A stretch of DNA of 64,000 nt from Rhizophlyctis rosea (lineage: Eukaryota; Chytridiomycota; Chytridiomycetes; Rhizophlyctidales; Rhizophlyctidaceae): assembly GCA_027596075.1 (NCBI GenBank), contig JADGJC010000144.1:12300-76299 (forward strand). The letters are read 5' to 3'. The notes under the pieces were generated by a model. That model was given only the letters and a program-made list of their open reading frames with translations, did no database searches and had not been told where the DNA came from. The position numbers and the translations under genes were made by a program. Positions 22,153 through 32,579 of the stretch are shown here, in pieces; the stretch's first letter is position 1; each line of letters opens with the position of its first letter.

Positions 22153-24339
22153 TTTTGAGTCGGTTTCGTGAGTGATCTCACGGATAGCGAAGTGGGTGAT
22201 TGTGTGAAGTGTGATGTGTTGAATGGCGTGTGAATGGGAAAGATGTGATTTTGACAGGTAATGAGCGTGGGAAAGGTCTGCTTTTGGCTGGGTTGGTAAG
22301 AGGCACAGAGTGATGAAGTTGTTGATGTGAATGGCTGCGCTGATTGTATTGATGGGGACAATATTTTGAATCAACTTGCTGCATAGAGTCATATTGCATG
22401 AGGCTTGGCATGGGGCCATAGTGACACAAACGCGTGACATGGGTCACACAGAACTACCGGAGGGGGGGCCGCAAATACTCCAAGGACTCGTTGGTTGGAC
22501 ACCGCAACGAGTGTAACGGCAAGTCATCGAATCCAGTGAATCCTCTCGAATTGCATTGAAGTCAACTTGTACTCGCTATGCGATGTGGACTTGGGGGAAT
22601 GGGGGTCATTCAAACCGCCCATAGGCCATCCTTGTATCACCTGGCTAGAACAATCACCAATGGTTGCTTGGTTGTATCGGAAACACCCCCAGAGCCAAAC
22701 CACTGACTTGGGTCCAAACAGTGTTGCAAGGCCGACACGTCCACGTCTTGGGGGAAAAGGACACGTTTTCGGGTTTCCTGCCCGGGCTGCCCTCTTTCCA
22801 ACTTTCCAAGTCACTTCGCACTCGAAAACCAATCCACCGCGGGGAACCTGGTCTTCCAAGAATCCTCCTCTGCTTCATGACATTGAGACTGAAGGGATGA
22901 GAGTGAAAACGAACGCCTTTGGTATCTCACAGTTCCGAAAATAATTATCTTCATCATCACCTCACAACCCGGCGGTCTTCAGGGTCAAACTCGACCTGCC
23001 GCTGCACCTGCACTCTCAATCTGTTCGTGACGGCTAGGCCCACGAGCCCTTTGTAACAAAGAGTTGGAAATAGAGAAACAGGTGGACCCTTTTAGGGTCG
23101 TTCCCGTCCACTCAAATAATGAGCCCGTCGCAATCAGCGCACAATCGTCGCCACCGCCAGAACGGTGCACATGACAGATGATTCCTCATTAATTTGTCTT
23201 TGCAGCTCCATTACTAGGTGCAGTTGGGGCATGGCCTCGACAAAGCATACCAAGATCAGGTCAAACTCTCGATTGCGTAGACTTGCCTTGACCTTCTCTT
23301 CCCGGTCCCCAAAGTCCACCTTCAGTACCGGTACCTACCACTTATTCCCACCCTTCCAGCCCTCCCGGCACATCGCATCTAGTCACTGCTCTCGCGCATT
23401 CCCACACCTTCGGATCGCTCCGGTCAGACACAAATGGGGGTTGGTGACCTCCTCAAATGAAAACAGGGATATGAACATACCAACTCATACATGATCATCA
23501 ACATCAACATCATCAGTATGCGGATGGACACACTGGACACGGCCAATGGCGGGACAGAATGACTAGAATGCTCCGTACTCTCCCTTGCCCACACGGGGAA
23601 ACATGACCCCGTCAACATCATTATGCTGCAAGATGAAACTTGCTATGAAGAACCAGAAATACTGACACTACAATGTAGTACTCTGCATATACCTATGTAT
23701 GTGGTGTACATTGAAAGCCGTCATAATCAATGAATTGTCCAGCCAGTTGGACAAGCGGAGGGCCGTGGGAACATGGGAACCAGCATGGGAACATGGGGAT
23801 CATGGGGGTTTGAACTTTGCATGGTGTGCCAATGCGCGTCACACAAGGTTCACCCAACACCCAGTGAGTGCATACAACAAGAAGCTCGCCTGCCTCAGTA
23901 TAAACGCTTCTCCTCCTTTCGTAGCTGGAGTTGATTTGGTAGCCCATGTGATAGCCCGCTACTGTTCCATTCCACCGTTATCGAATCGTCTGTAAACGGA
24001 AGCGTCTTGTGCTTGCCACCTCCACTCGGGGAGATCACCTTCCCGACCAGTAATAAAAATAGGAAATGTGAGTCTTCCAACCCATTACTGATGAGTTTCC
24101 GAAGCCTGGAACAGGAGAAACCAGCAAAAACCAATTTTCAAGTATAAAGGTCTCGACGAGCGGTGGTGTCCCGCCGCCGCTCTGACGTCCTTAAGAATTT
24201 TAAGCTTTTTAACTTTCTCACACTCAACCTGACTTACTGTATTTACAAACAACACCCGTTAACAGAAACTCCATCCTCGCAACCCTCAAAACCCATAAAC
24301 TCTCTTCTCCCCCTCTTACCTTTCAAATAACCCCAAAAA
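22153..24339. other. Large intergenic region, no confident gene
   Basis: Two kilobases between the divergent transcription-factor and GH47 genes. The open frame upstream of 22152 runs to an ATG at 22440 and could extend the transcription factor, but its composition fits a 5' UTR. Direct repeats of the AACATGGGAACC type lie at about 23767-23810. One fragment with coding character is listed separately. Confidence 0.5.
23134..23331 (-). pseudogene. Possible gene fragment, unknown family
   Basis: A minus-strand stretch of about 65 codons ends in TGA and has strongly protein-like text: KVDFGDREEKVKASLRNREF, followed by DLILVCFVEAMPQLHLVMEL. No ATG or upstream exon was found. It may be the last exon of a gene I could not assemble or a relic. 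The function is unknown. Confidence 0.25.
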
Positions 24340-27300
24340 ATGCACAAACCGCCCCCCCTCCCAACCCACACCCCACCCCGCACACCCACAAAACCCTTTC
24401 CCCCTCACAATCACTACCACCGCCCAACAATAACAGCCAACTCCCTAGGCCGCCTCCTCCGCACACTCATCCTAACCCTGATGTGCGGCCTCGTCATCGG
24501 CGCGCTGTATTATGCTGTTGAGCCGTGGAGGGTGTTGTGGGGGATTGAGAGTGGGGGTGGGTGGAGTTGGGGTGGGCAGCAGGAGGTGGGAGGTGTGGGA
24601 GTGAGTAATGCGACTGGGAGTGTGGTAGGAGATGAGCAGTGGATGGGACATGCAAAGCCGGTGCTTTTGGAGAGGTTTTTGGGTGGGGATCGGGGTTGGA
24701 GGGATGTGGAGAAGATGGAGTTTGTTAGGAATGTGAGTTCTTATTTCTGCATTTTGGGTTTGTTGGCGGAAGCTGGGCGCGGGGGAGGGGGTGTGTGTGA
24801 GTGTGTGTGAGTATGTGAGTGTGTGAGGGGCGGGGGCCTGGGAGATGGGTTGGGTTGATTCAGGTTTGAGTGTGTCCACATATATTGAAACTTGAAAGCA
24901 ATTGTAACCACACTTGCAGATGATGATCCACGCCTGGGACTCCTACACCACCCACGCCTCCCCCTCAGACGAACTCCGTCCCCTCGCCCGCACCCCTCAA
25001 AACTGGTACACCAACCCACTAGACCCCCAAAAAACACCCCACACCCTCCTTCTAACCCCCATAGACGCCCTCGATACCCTCCACATAATGAACCTCACAT
25101 CCCGATACACACACGCAAAAAACCTAATCCTCACCCACTTCCCCTCCTCCCCACCACTAACAATCAACGTCTTTGAATCCACCATCCGAATCCTGGGAGG
25201 CCTCCTCTCTGCATTCGATCTGACGGGTGATAAGGCGCTGTTAAGCAAGGCGGAGGAATTAGCAGATAAGATGATTAAGGCCGGCGTGTTTGATACAGGC
25301 GCTGGGTGGGCGTTAAATTGGTGTAGAGTTGATGAAGGGTGGAGTTTGGGATCGAGTGGAGGTGTTTATAATGTCAATTTAGCGGAGATGGGGACGTTGG
25401 GGTTAGAGTTTCAGTATTTAGCGGATGTGACGGGGAGGGAGGAGTTTATGCAAAAGGCACTCTTCATTTATGAACAACTACACGCCATGCCGCGGAAGTA
25501 TAAGGGCTTGTACCCTACGGATTATCACCCGGATAAATTGGAAGCTACGAGTGGTGAGTGTTTGTGTCTGTTTTTTGAATGGTGGTTGTGGAACTCAAGC
25601 GGTGGGGGAGGGGAGTTTTCAGTGGTGCTGTGGAACTCGGTTGGCGGGGGAAGGAGAAGTCAATCAGTTTCACTCTACGCAACTTCCTGTCTTTAATCAA
25701 ATTTTTATCTGAAGAACGCTACGGCATCGGCGCAGCCGCGGATTCCTTCTACGAGTACCTTCTCAAACTGTGGTTATCGACGGGCGAGAGTCGGTATAGG
25801 GAATGGTATGATGAAAGTGTTGATGTGAGTTTTTCGTTCGATTGGTGCTTTTCGGAGCAATGGGGATGGAGTGGGGGTCTACGTAAATCTCCCAAATGAT
25901 GGCGTCTGTTATCAACTCGTTATTCTGAACAACGTCTACAGGCAATCAGCGACCATTTAGTACAACATACGGCAGACGGGAAGGAGTGGTATGTCCCTGA
26001 TGCGTATTGGTGGGAGGGTGCGCAGAAGGGTGGGGGGTTGAATCCGCAGAGTTCGTTTAATCATTTGGTGAGTTTTGGAAAGGGCGCTTGGATGTCGGGT
26101 TCCATTTGGTTTCCCCCAACCTTCAGCAAACGAAATGCCTCACCAAAAACCCCAATCACCATCCAACCAGACCTGCTTCGCCGGCGGCCTCCTAACCCTC
26201 GGCTCCCTAACAAACCGCCACAAAAACTGGTCCCACCACCTCTCCCTCGCAACCCGTCTAGCCGACACCTGCGTAAGAGCATACACATCCACCTCTACCG
26301 GCCTGTCGGGCGATTCGATAGACCCAACACGTCTAGCGCACCCAAACGACCCGAAATGGGCTCTTCGCCCCGAACTTGTGGAAACACTCTTCTACATGTG
26401 GCGTCTGACGCACGACACCAAATGGCGGGATATAGGATGGGAAATTGCACAAAAGGTTGAGAAGTATTGTCGGGTTGAGGGTGGGTATGTCGGGGTTTTG
26501 GATGTTACGAGGGGTGGTGAGGATGAAGAGCGTAAGGCGTGGATGCCACGGGAAGGGAGGGATGGAGATGTGATGGATACGTGGTTCCTCGGCGAAACAC
26601 TCAAGTATCTTTACCTACTTTTCACGGACGACGATGTGGTACCACTTGAAGAGTATGTCTTCAACACTGAGGCGCACCCACTTTCTGTGAGGGGGAGGGG
26701 ACGGAGACGAGATCCCAACACGTGGGTGAGGATACCGGATGGGGTTGATGTAAAGTGGTACCGTGACGTCGGCAGCGTCATCGATATATCAGAAGAATGG
26801 AAGCAGAAACGACAGAAGGGGATGGACCGGTGGAGGGAGGGGGAGGAAGCTAAGAGGCGGGTTGCGGAGGAGGAGGAGATGAAAAGACGGGTTGAGGTGG
26901 CTGAGAGGGAGGAGAGGGAGCGGGTTGAGAAGGAGGCGGGGGAGAAAGTTCAGAAGAAGGTATCGACGGGTATGAGTCCGCTTGAGAGGGAGAAGGAGAG
27001 GATTCGGAAAGTTGAGGAGGAGAGGGAACGGGAGTTGAGATTGAAGGAGATTAGTGCGCAGGAGGAGGAGAAGAGGAGACTGATGCGGAGTGGGGATAGC
27101 AGCCAAAAACCAGTTGTGGACCAGCAGCAGGATGGGAGGGGTGGAGGTGATGTGGGTGGTATGAGGCCACCGCCTAGTGCGATGGGGGTTGGGAAGAGGG
27201 TTGGTGGGGTGAAGGTTGGTGGGGAGATGAAACAGCCGGAACATCGACATAAGGAGGGGGAGAAAAGAGTTGGAGGTGGGGCACCGGCTTGGGCTGTTGG

Positions 27301-27382
27301 TGCGGGTGGGGAAGGGAAGAAAAAGGAGGAGGAGGGGAAGGGGATGGAAGGGGATTTCGCTCCTCCGCCGGGGAAGGTGTGA
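24340..27382 (+). CDS. GH47 alpha-1,2-mannosidase with long charged C-terminal tail
   Basis: Exons 24340..24732, 24920..25553, 25715..25824, 25942..26067 and 26171..27382 join in phase to 824 residues. A type II signal anchor lies at about 36-60 (RTLILTLMCGLVIGALYYAV), so the enzyme faces the ER or Golgi lumen. Family motifs: MIHAWDSY, INVFESTIRILGG (acid residue about E217), ADSFYEYLLK, TCFAGGLL, RPELVETLFYMWRL (about E492) and the calcium-binding Thr in VFNTEAHPL (about T587). The role is to trim Man9GlcNAc2 N-glycans. After the catalytic domain comes a further ~220-residue tail, first Glu/Arg coiled coil (KRRVAEEEEMKRRVEVAERE), then Gly/Pro disorder; this is unusual for the family. Intron 1 contains a TG-rich microsatellite. 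Confidence 0.9.
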
Positions 27383-28448
27383 GGTAGGGGGTTTTGTACT
27401 GTTCTTCTAACAGAGGATTTGATCCTCGGCATTGGTTCATGAGTCCTGTTCCAAGAAGAGGTTTGGACGTGCATCCGGGAGGAGAGGAATGTCTGCCAAT
27501 GGTTTCGGCGTGAAGTGCCGTTTGCTACAGTTCTGCGCTGCGTGCTGTGCGCACATCATGCAGAAGTTGAAGCAAGCATCATGCTTGTCGTGTGGAGGAG
27601 TCACATCGGCGCCAAGCCCAGGGTTAAGTTGAGGGCTTCAATTTGGACCGGAGGCATCTGCATGACTTGCATGAGAAAAGGAGATGATTGCTTGAAGTCC
27701 CCACACAAATAGCAGCTCATCATGCAGCGGAGCACAGAGTCGTCCCCAGAAGACGTACTACAAAAACTTTAAAACCAGAGCGCATTTGAACATACTCCAG
27801 CATCACTTGGAGCAATTCTTATCCCTCAAAACCAACTTCTGCCGCCCTTCGGCGATATAGTATCGTTCGCCGCGCAATCACACAACACTTCTCGTCTGCG
27901 ACGCTTCAGTTGGTCTAAAGAAAACCTCGGCGCAATATGAAAACCGAAAAGGCAACCTCCCGACATGCAGATGACAGGCACTTGCTTTTCCTTGACATGC
28001 CAAAGTCAAAACGTCTAACTCCTTCCGGTTGAATTTCTTTGATAGCTCATCACAGAAGGTTTCACTTCCGACTGTGGGCGACTTTGATGGTGAGGTTGAT
28101 AACAGGAAGGTAAGGCCAAACAAGTTGATGTCGATATGACATATTGTGGGTTCATTCAGTTGAAACGTCTTTCACATGACCTTGCAGCAGAAGAAAAGCC
28201 GTCGGCGGTGGTCTCTCGGATACGAGCATACTCAGCATCGTTCACAGACTGAACTGAACCCCTTGAAGGGGGGGAGAACTCCAAACAGGCTCGAACAGGT
28301 CACGGTAGCGGAACTGATAACAGAGATCAGCAAATTGCAGGACGAAAATGCCAGCGACAGCGGGATGAGATAAGTTAGCAGACTGCTCAGCTTCCGAAAA
28401 ATGGTTGATGCCCGTTAGAAATTTGTTATGATCGTTGTTTGATCAAAG
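27383..28448. other. Intergenic, no confident gene
   Basis: A plus-strand frame at 28176..28373 ends with a basic stretch and a helix (AELITEISKLQDENA) that faintly recalls a basic-zipper pattern, but no start or splice partner could be fixed. Otherwise nothing is seen. Confidence 0.4.
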
Positions 28449-29009
28449 ATGCCAAAGAAGTCTGACGAGCCTGTCAAGTGGCATGCCGACATCCAACTTC
28501 AACTTCGGCAACGAACAGGAGGCGAAAACTTCCCTTGGTTGATGAGAATCGCCAACTGCGCAACGAGACAGAAGGAAAAGGATCACCGTATCGCGACCCT
28601 TACTGCCGACAGCACAGGCAAAAGTGGCTTCATCAACTTCGTCAGTCGTATCGCAGATACAGAACAGAACGTCAGAGTTGTGGCGGAGAAGCAAGTCTTA
28701 AATCTCTGTCGAAAAGTTTGTAAAATGTACGGACGCAACTGGAAGAGTCGCTACGCATTCGCACCGATGGGGGGTTTAAGAATTGCAGGGACATGGATAT
28801 GCGTCAATTATGCTGGGGCCTCAAAAGACTCATTGGTGCCTGCAGTTATCCTTCCCATTGGCAGAACTTTGAGGCCGGATGACAAGCTTGCGGCGTTCTG
28901 TCGCAGATGTCGGTGCGGATATTGGAAAACAGATGAAAAAATAGCATTGCTTGCCATTTTGCAATCTGGCATTCCCATATACAATAGCATTTGGCAAAAA
29001 GGTCCATGA
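28449..29009 (+). CDS. Hypothetical protein, 186 residues
   Basis: ATG-to-TGA frame without introns. The text is protein-like in parts (KWHADIQLQLRQRTGGENFP, SGFINFVSRIADTEQNVRVV). Cysteines cluster in LCRKVC and FCRRCRCGYW, which could form a zinc-binding end. It is long for a chance frame in this base composition but not beyond chance over the window. No family is recognised. Confidence 0.4.
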   Translation: MPKKSDEPVKWHADIQLQLRQRTGGENFPWLMRIANCATRQKEKDHRIATLTADSTGKSGFINFVSRIADTEQNVRVVAEKQVLNLCRKVCKMYGRNWKSRYAFAPMGGLRIAGTWICVNYAGASKDSLVPAVILPIGRTLRPDDKLAAFCRRCRCGYWKTDEKIALLAILQSGIPIYNSIWQKGP

Positions 29010-29191
29010 TTTCTCGAGGTCAAGATGTGCCGAGTTCCCTGCGAGATCTGAGGGGGTTCGACCCTATTGCAGTCGTTCATAAATGGTGTTACAGAATTTT
29101 GAACGCATTTTCGAAGTATGGACGGTGAACTCCAAAAAGTGCATGTTTTTTTTTTCCCCCCAGCCTTTTACCTTTGAGATTTGCTGCCTCA

Positions 29192-31384
29192 TCAAACTAG
29201 CACGACCATCAAGACGATCAAACCCGCCAACGCGCCCAGCGCACGCACATCACCCGCCCGCACCCTATTTTCACCTCCTCCAGAAGTCCCAGTAGTAATC
29301 CCAGGCTTTTCATAATACTCCGTACAAACCGCCCCGCTCTGCGTCAACACCAAATACGCAGTTTGGCCCGTGCGAGTCAATCGCCCCGTAATCCCATCGC
29401 CGGAAACAGACGCCGCGTCAGACCATTCAAACGTTCCGATGACTGTTTGATAAGTGCAGCCCGGTGCCGTATTGATTGGGAGGAGTTGGACGAAGTTACC
29501 TGAAACGGTGGCGTTGTATTGGTTTGTGCATTTGACCATGCAGGAGTCTGGGGGGTTGTTGCAAAATGGGTAGGTTTGGAGGTTGAAGGTTCCGACCCAC
29601 CAGGTGTGGTCGCCGGTTTTGCTGTTGCTTGAGGCGGTTGTGTTTGATGTGCCTGTTTGAAAGGGAGGGAGAAGATTGAGTGTGGCAGTCAGTTTCCGGT
29701 GAGGTCTTGAAGGCCTGCTTACCGGATGCACCACTTGCACTAGGTGTAGAGCTGGGGGTTCTGTTAGGGCAACGATGATTTGGATACGTGTTAGAAGAAA
29801 GATACTTCCCCTCCTAGATGAGGCAACGTATAGGATGTGGGAATTGTAAAGGCAACAACTTACGATCCACTGGGGGTTTCACTGCTGGTGCTCCCAACGT
29901 TGGTGCTACCACTATTGGAGCCGCTGCCGGTGCCACTAATACTACTCCCCGATATGTCACAAACAGGTCCGCCAATGTAGATGCTCATGTAGGACGGTTC
30001 GACGCAAGCGGTGCAACAGTATTTGGTGGAACCAAGTGTGCCGCCATTGTCGCAGTCTGCGCAAGATCCAGGCCCGAAGCCGTTTGGGCAAGATTGTGAT
30101 GGAGCGGATGGGGTGGGGGGGGGGCTAGGACTGGGGCTGGGGCTCGAAGACGTAGCAGTTGGCAGGGAGCTGTACATGTTGAAAAAGCTTTTGTGTCAAT
30201 GCTGGATCTATGGCAGGGTTGCGAATCCTTCCTAGAAACGAAAATCGACACTGAAAAATAAAAGGANNNNNNNNNNCCCCCTCCCGCCGCTCCCTGAGTG
30301 ATACACTGCCCAACTTGTCCACGAATCCAGATCGAACAGCTCGTGCACGCGGAATCGCAGTTGGTCCAATAGTTGTAATTGTTGTAGGAGTCTTGAGTGA
30401 CAATGGAATATGTCATGTCGTTGTTGTACATGCAAGCGCCCAACGTGCGCGTAACTGTTATGGTTGGAGTTGAGGAACAATACGAGTTGCCGTTGTAACT
30501 TGCGAGAACGACTTGGCTGCCGGGATTGATGGTTGTTGCCGGGGTCCAGGAGTAGATGGCTTTTCCGCTGTTGCCTGAGGTGAAGCCGTTGGACGTGCAT
30601 CTATGTGCAAAAGCAGTGGCCAATAACGGTGAGATTGCTGCCGGGATTTCACGGACTGTACATCAAAATACTTACTGAGACTCATACAACATATACTGAT
30701 TAGTACAGTAAGAACAATCAGAAGAGCAACCCGTGTAGAAAAAGGCCTCGTTGTTTTGTACAACCCAGTAGGTGTAATCCGAACCCGATCCAAAGCATGT
30801 GCCCGTCTGTACTTGTGACTGAGTTAGGTCTGGGGTAGTGGCGCAAGTGCTCGATCCCGTGTAATGAGTGTAAGTGATGTACTGCACGGTGTTGGACAAT
30901 ATCGTTGGGTTGTAGGCGCGGCGGAAGAGCTTCCGCATGATCCCAGCAGCGAGGCCTCCGGCACTGCCTGGCGTTGTGGAGTTGCTGGGAATCAGTGCAG
31001 ACGACGAAGGACCGGACAAGATGGTCGGTTGGGGTTGGGGTGAAGGATTGGCCGTGACGGATGTGTTGGCGGGATTGGCAGATGGAGTGCCAGTGAGGTT
31101 GAATCCGTGCGGCAAGTTGCAGTTCAAAGTGATATTGCATGTTGCGCACAGCTCAGCTGGGAGGAGCTGGTAGATTCCGTTTGGGCATGGATGACTCAAA
31201 GGCTGATGAAGGAGTGGAATGATTTCTTCTGTCGCTTGGGACGCTGAAAAGGCAATCAGTCGAAGGGAGTGCTTAGGTCTCAGAATTGCAAACAAGCCTC
31301 CTCCCGCGCATACTAACCGATGAGCATGCAGGAGCATAAGACAGTGAAGACATGATAGAGGAAGGTGGGTTGTCTAGCATGCAT
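29192..31384 (-). CDS. Secreted Cys-rich surface protein with GPI/TM-type C-terminus
   Basis: Exons in sense order: 31384..31318, 31243..30676, 30600 to the gap, about 30169..29864, 29760..29723 and 29652..29192. The signal peptide is FLYHVFTVLCSCMLIA, interrupted by intron 1. Two similar Cys-rich units follow, one near YTHYTGSSTCATTPDLT ... GCSSDCSYC, the next near VVLASYNGNSYCSSTPTITV ... NCDSACTSC; a third Cys block lies in the last exon (FCNNPPDSCMVKC). Ser/Thr/Pro/Gly linkers suggest O-glycosylation. The end ALGALAGLIVLMVVLV is a hydrophobic tail fitting a GPI anchor signal or a membrane helix. It probably sits on the plasma membrane or wall. The gap at 30267-30276 and the exon 3/4 borders are unresolved; the other junctions keep phase. 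Confidence 0.65.
30267..30276. other. Assembly gap (10 N) inside the secreted-protein gene
   Basis: Ten N between an A/T-rich and a C-rich flank. It falls at the exon 3/intron border of the surface-protein gene, so that junction cannot be read. Confidence 0.99.
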
Positions 31385-31831
31385 CTTCGCCAATGTGTCG
31401 CGAAACTGCATAATGACGAACTGACTCCAAACAGCAGACGGCCGAATTTCTCAGCATTGTTCCTAAGTTCACTTATACTTTTAAGGTGATAGAGGCACAG
31501 ACACTTGCACTGAAAATGCATAATGTCATACATTTCGCAGACTTTCAGGGTCTCCAGCAAGTGCATTGTGCTCTATGTAAGCCCTCATTATGCTTTGAAA
31601 ACCGTACGTCCGCACCGGTTACATTTTGCCCCCAAAAGTAGCATTACCTGCTTACAGCTGGTACCAAAACAGCGTGTTAGAAAGTACCGGAGCTAATTCG
31701 GAGACGAGTAGCTGATTCAAATCGGACTTTGCTATTCAGATCTACATATGTTTCGTAATCCGTATATCCCTGAATGCACCAGAAGAGGAATGTCGGAGCT
31801 CAGGCTGATGTAAACTCAATGGTATGTCGCA
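31385..31831. other. Intergenic, no supported gene
   Basis: 5' flank of the secreted-protein gene; nothing else is seen. Confidence 0.5.
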
Positions 31832-32287
31832 CTAGAGAAGATCGGATTTTGGTTGATAACTTGTAAACGATGAATGCCTACAAGTAGGATCGTCCAACAT
31901 TGATTGGTCCAGGCAACCCAAGTTGATCCCCCAACGACCCACCGACCCTGGTCTTGATTGCGTGCAAGCAACCTGCGTGTACATACGATGGAGAGTACTC
32001 CCAGTGCAAAAATGGGGGTCGACGGGAGGAGAATGAGCATTTGGTGCCTTCCCCTGGCTTTTATCTGTGTTGACAAAGGAAATTATGTCAAAGACCCTTA
32101 TGGCGCAGCCGACGCACATGGCGGGATTGGTAAAAGATAGATGTTGTGCAGGTTCTGAATTTCTGATTGGAGTGACATATTGGTATGTGTATCGGCGGTT
32201 GACCATTACTTGAACCAAAATGAGTGCGTCGAGAGAACTTATAATCAGCAAGTGGCGCATCCAGACACATGTCGTGGTTGTGAACAT
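31832..32287 (-). pseudogene. Possible small membrane protein with a reading-frame shift
   Basis: Two overlapping minus-strand frames each carry hydrophobic helices. The first begins with ATG and has RHLLIISSLDALILVQVMV and later AMCVGCAIRVFDIISFV. The second, one base out of phase, has MLILLPSTPIFALGVLSIV and WVAWTNQCWTILLVGI. The change of frame near 32075 has no usable intron. A frameshifted relic, a sequencing indel or chance are all possible. Confidence 0.25.
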
Positions 32288-32579
32288 ATCACCTCAGCTG
32301 TACCTCATTCCATATGCCTTCACCCCGTCAACTATTGAAGCCTTTCTCATGTAGGTCGTACCGAACTGCAGCATATCCACATCAGGTGTACACTTCAAGA
32401 ACTATATCAATCATTCAGCACAAGCACCTAAATATTGTACAAGAAAACAACCAACCAACTCGTCCGCCAAACGCAAGTTTTGACGGGCGCACAAGCACTG
32501 ACATCCCCCTCTCGCTTGATCAAAGAGGATATGAAGCAAGATTGAGACAAAAGCCTGCTTTCAATGCAAACTCCACCGA

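Noticed and set aside
22153..22440. 96-residue N-terminal extension of the transcription factor
   Set aside because: In frame with an ATG at 22440 but His/Ser/Thr/Leu-rich without the composition of the rest; more likely 5' UTR. Not excluded.
29040..29085. GGGTTCGACCC-like string resembling a tRNA T-arm
   Set aside because: No matching anticodon, D-arm or acceptor stem can be folded around it.
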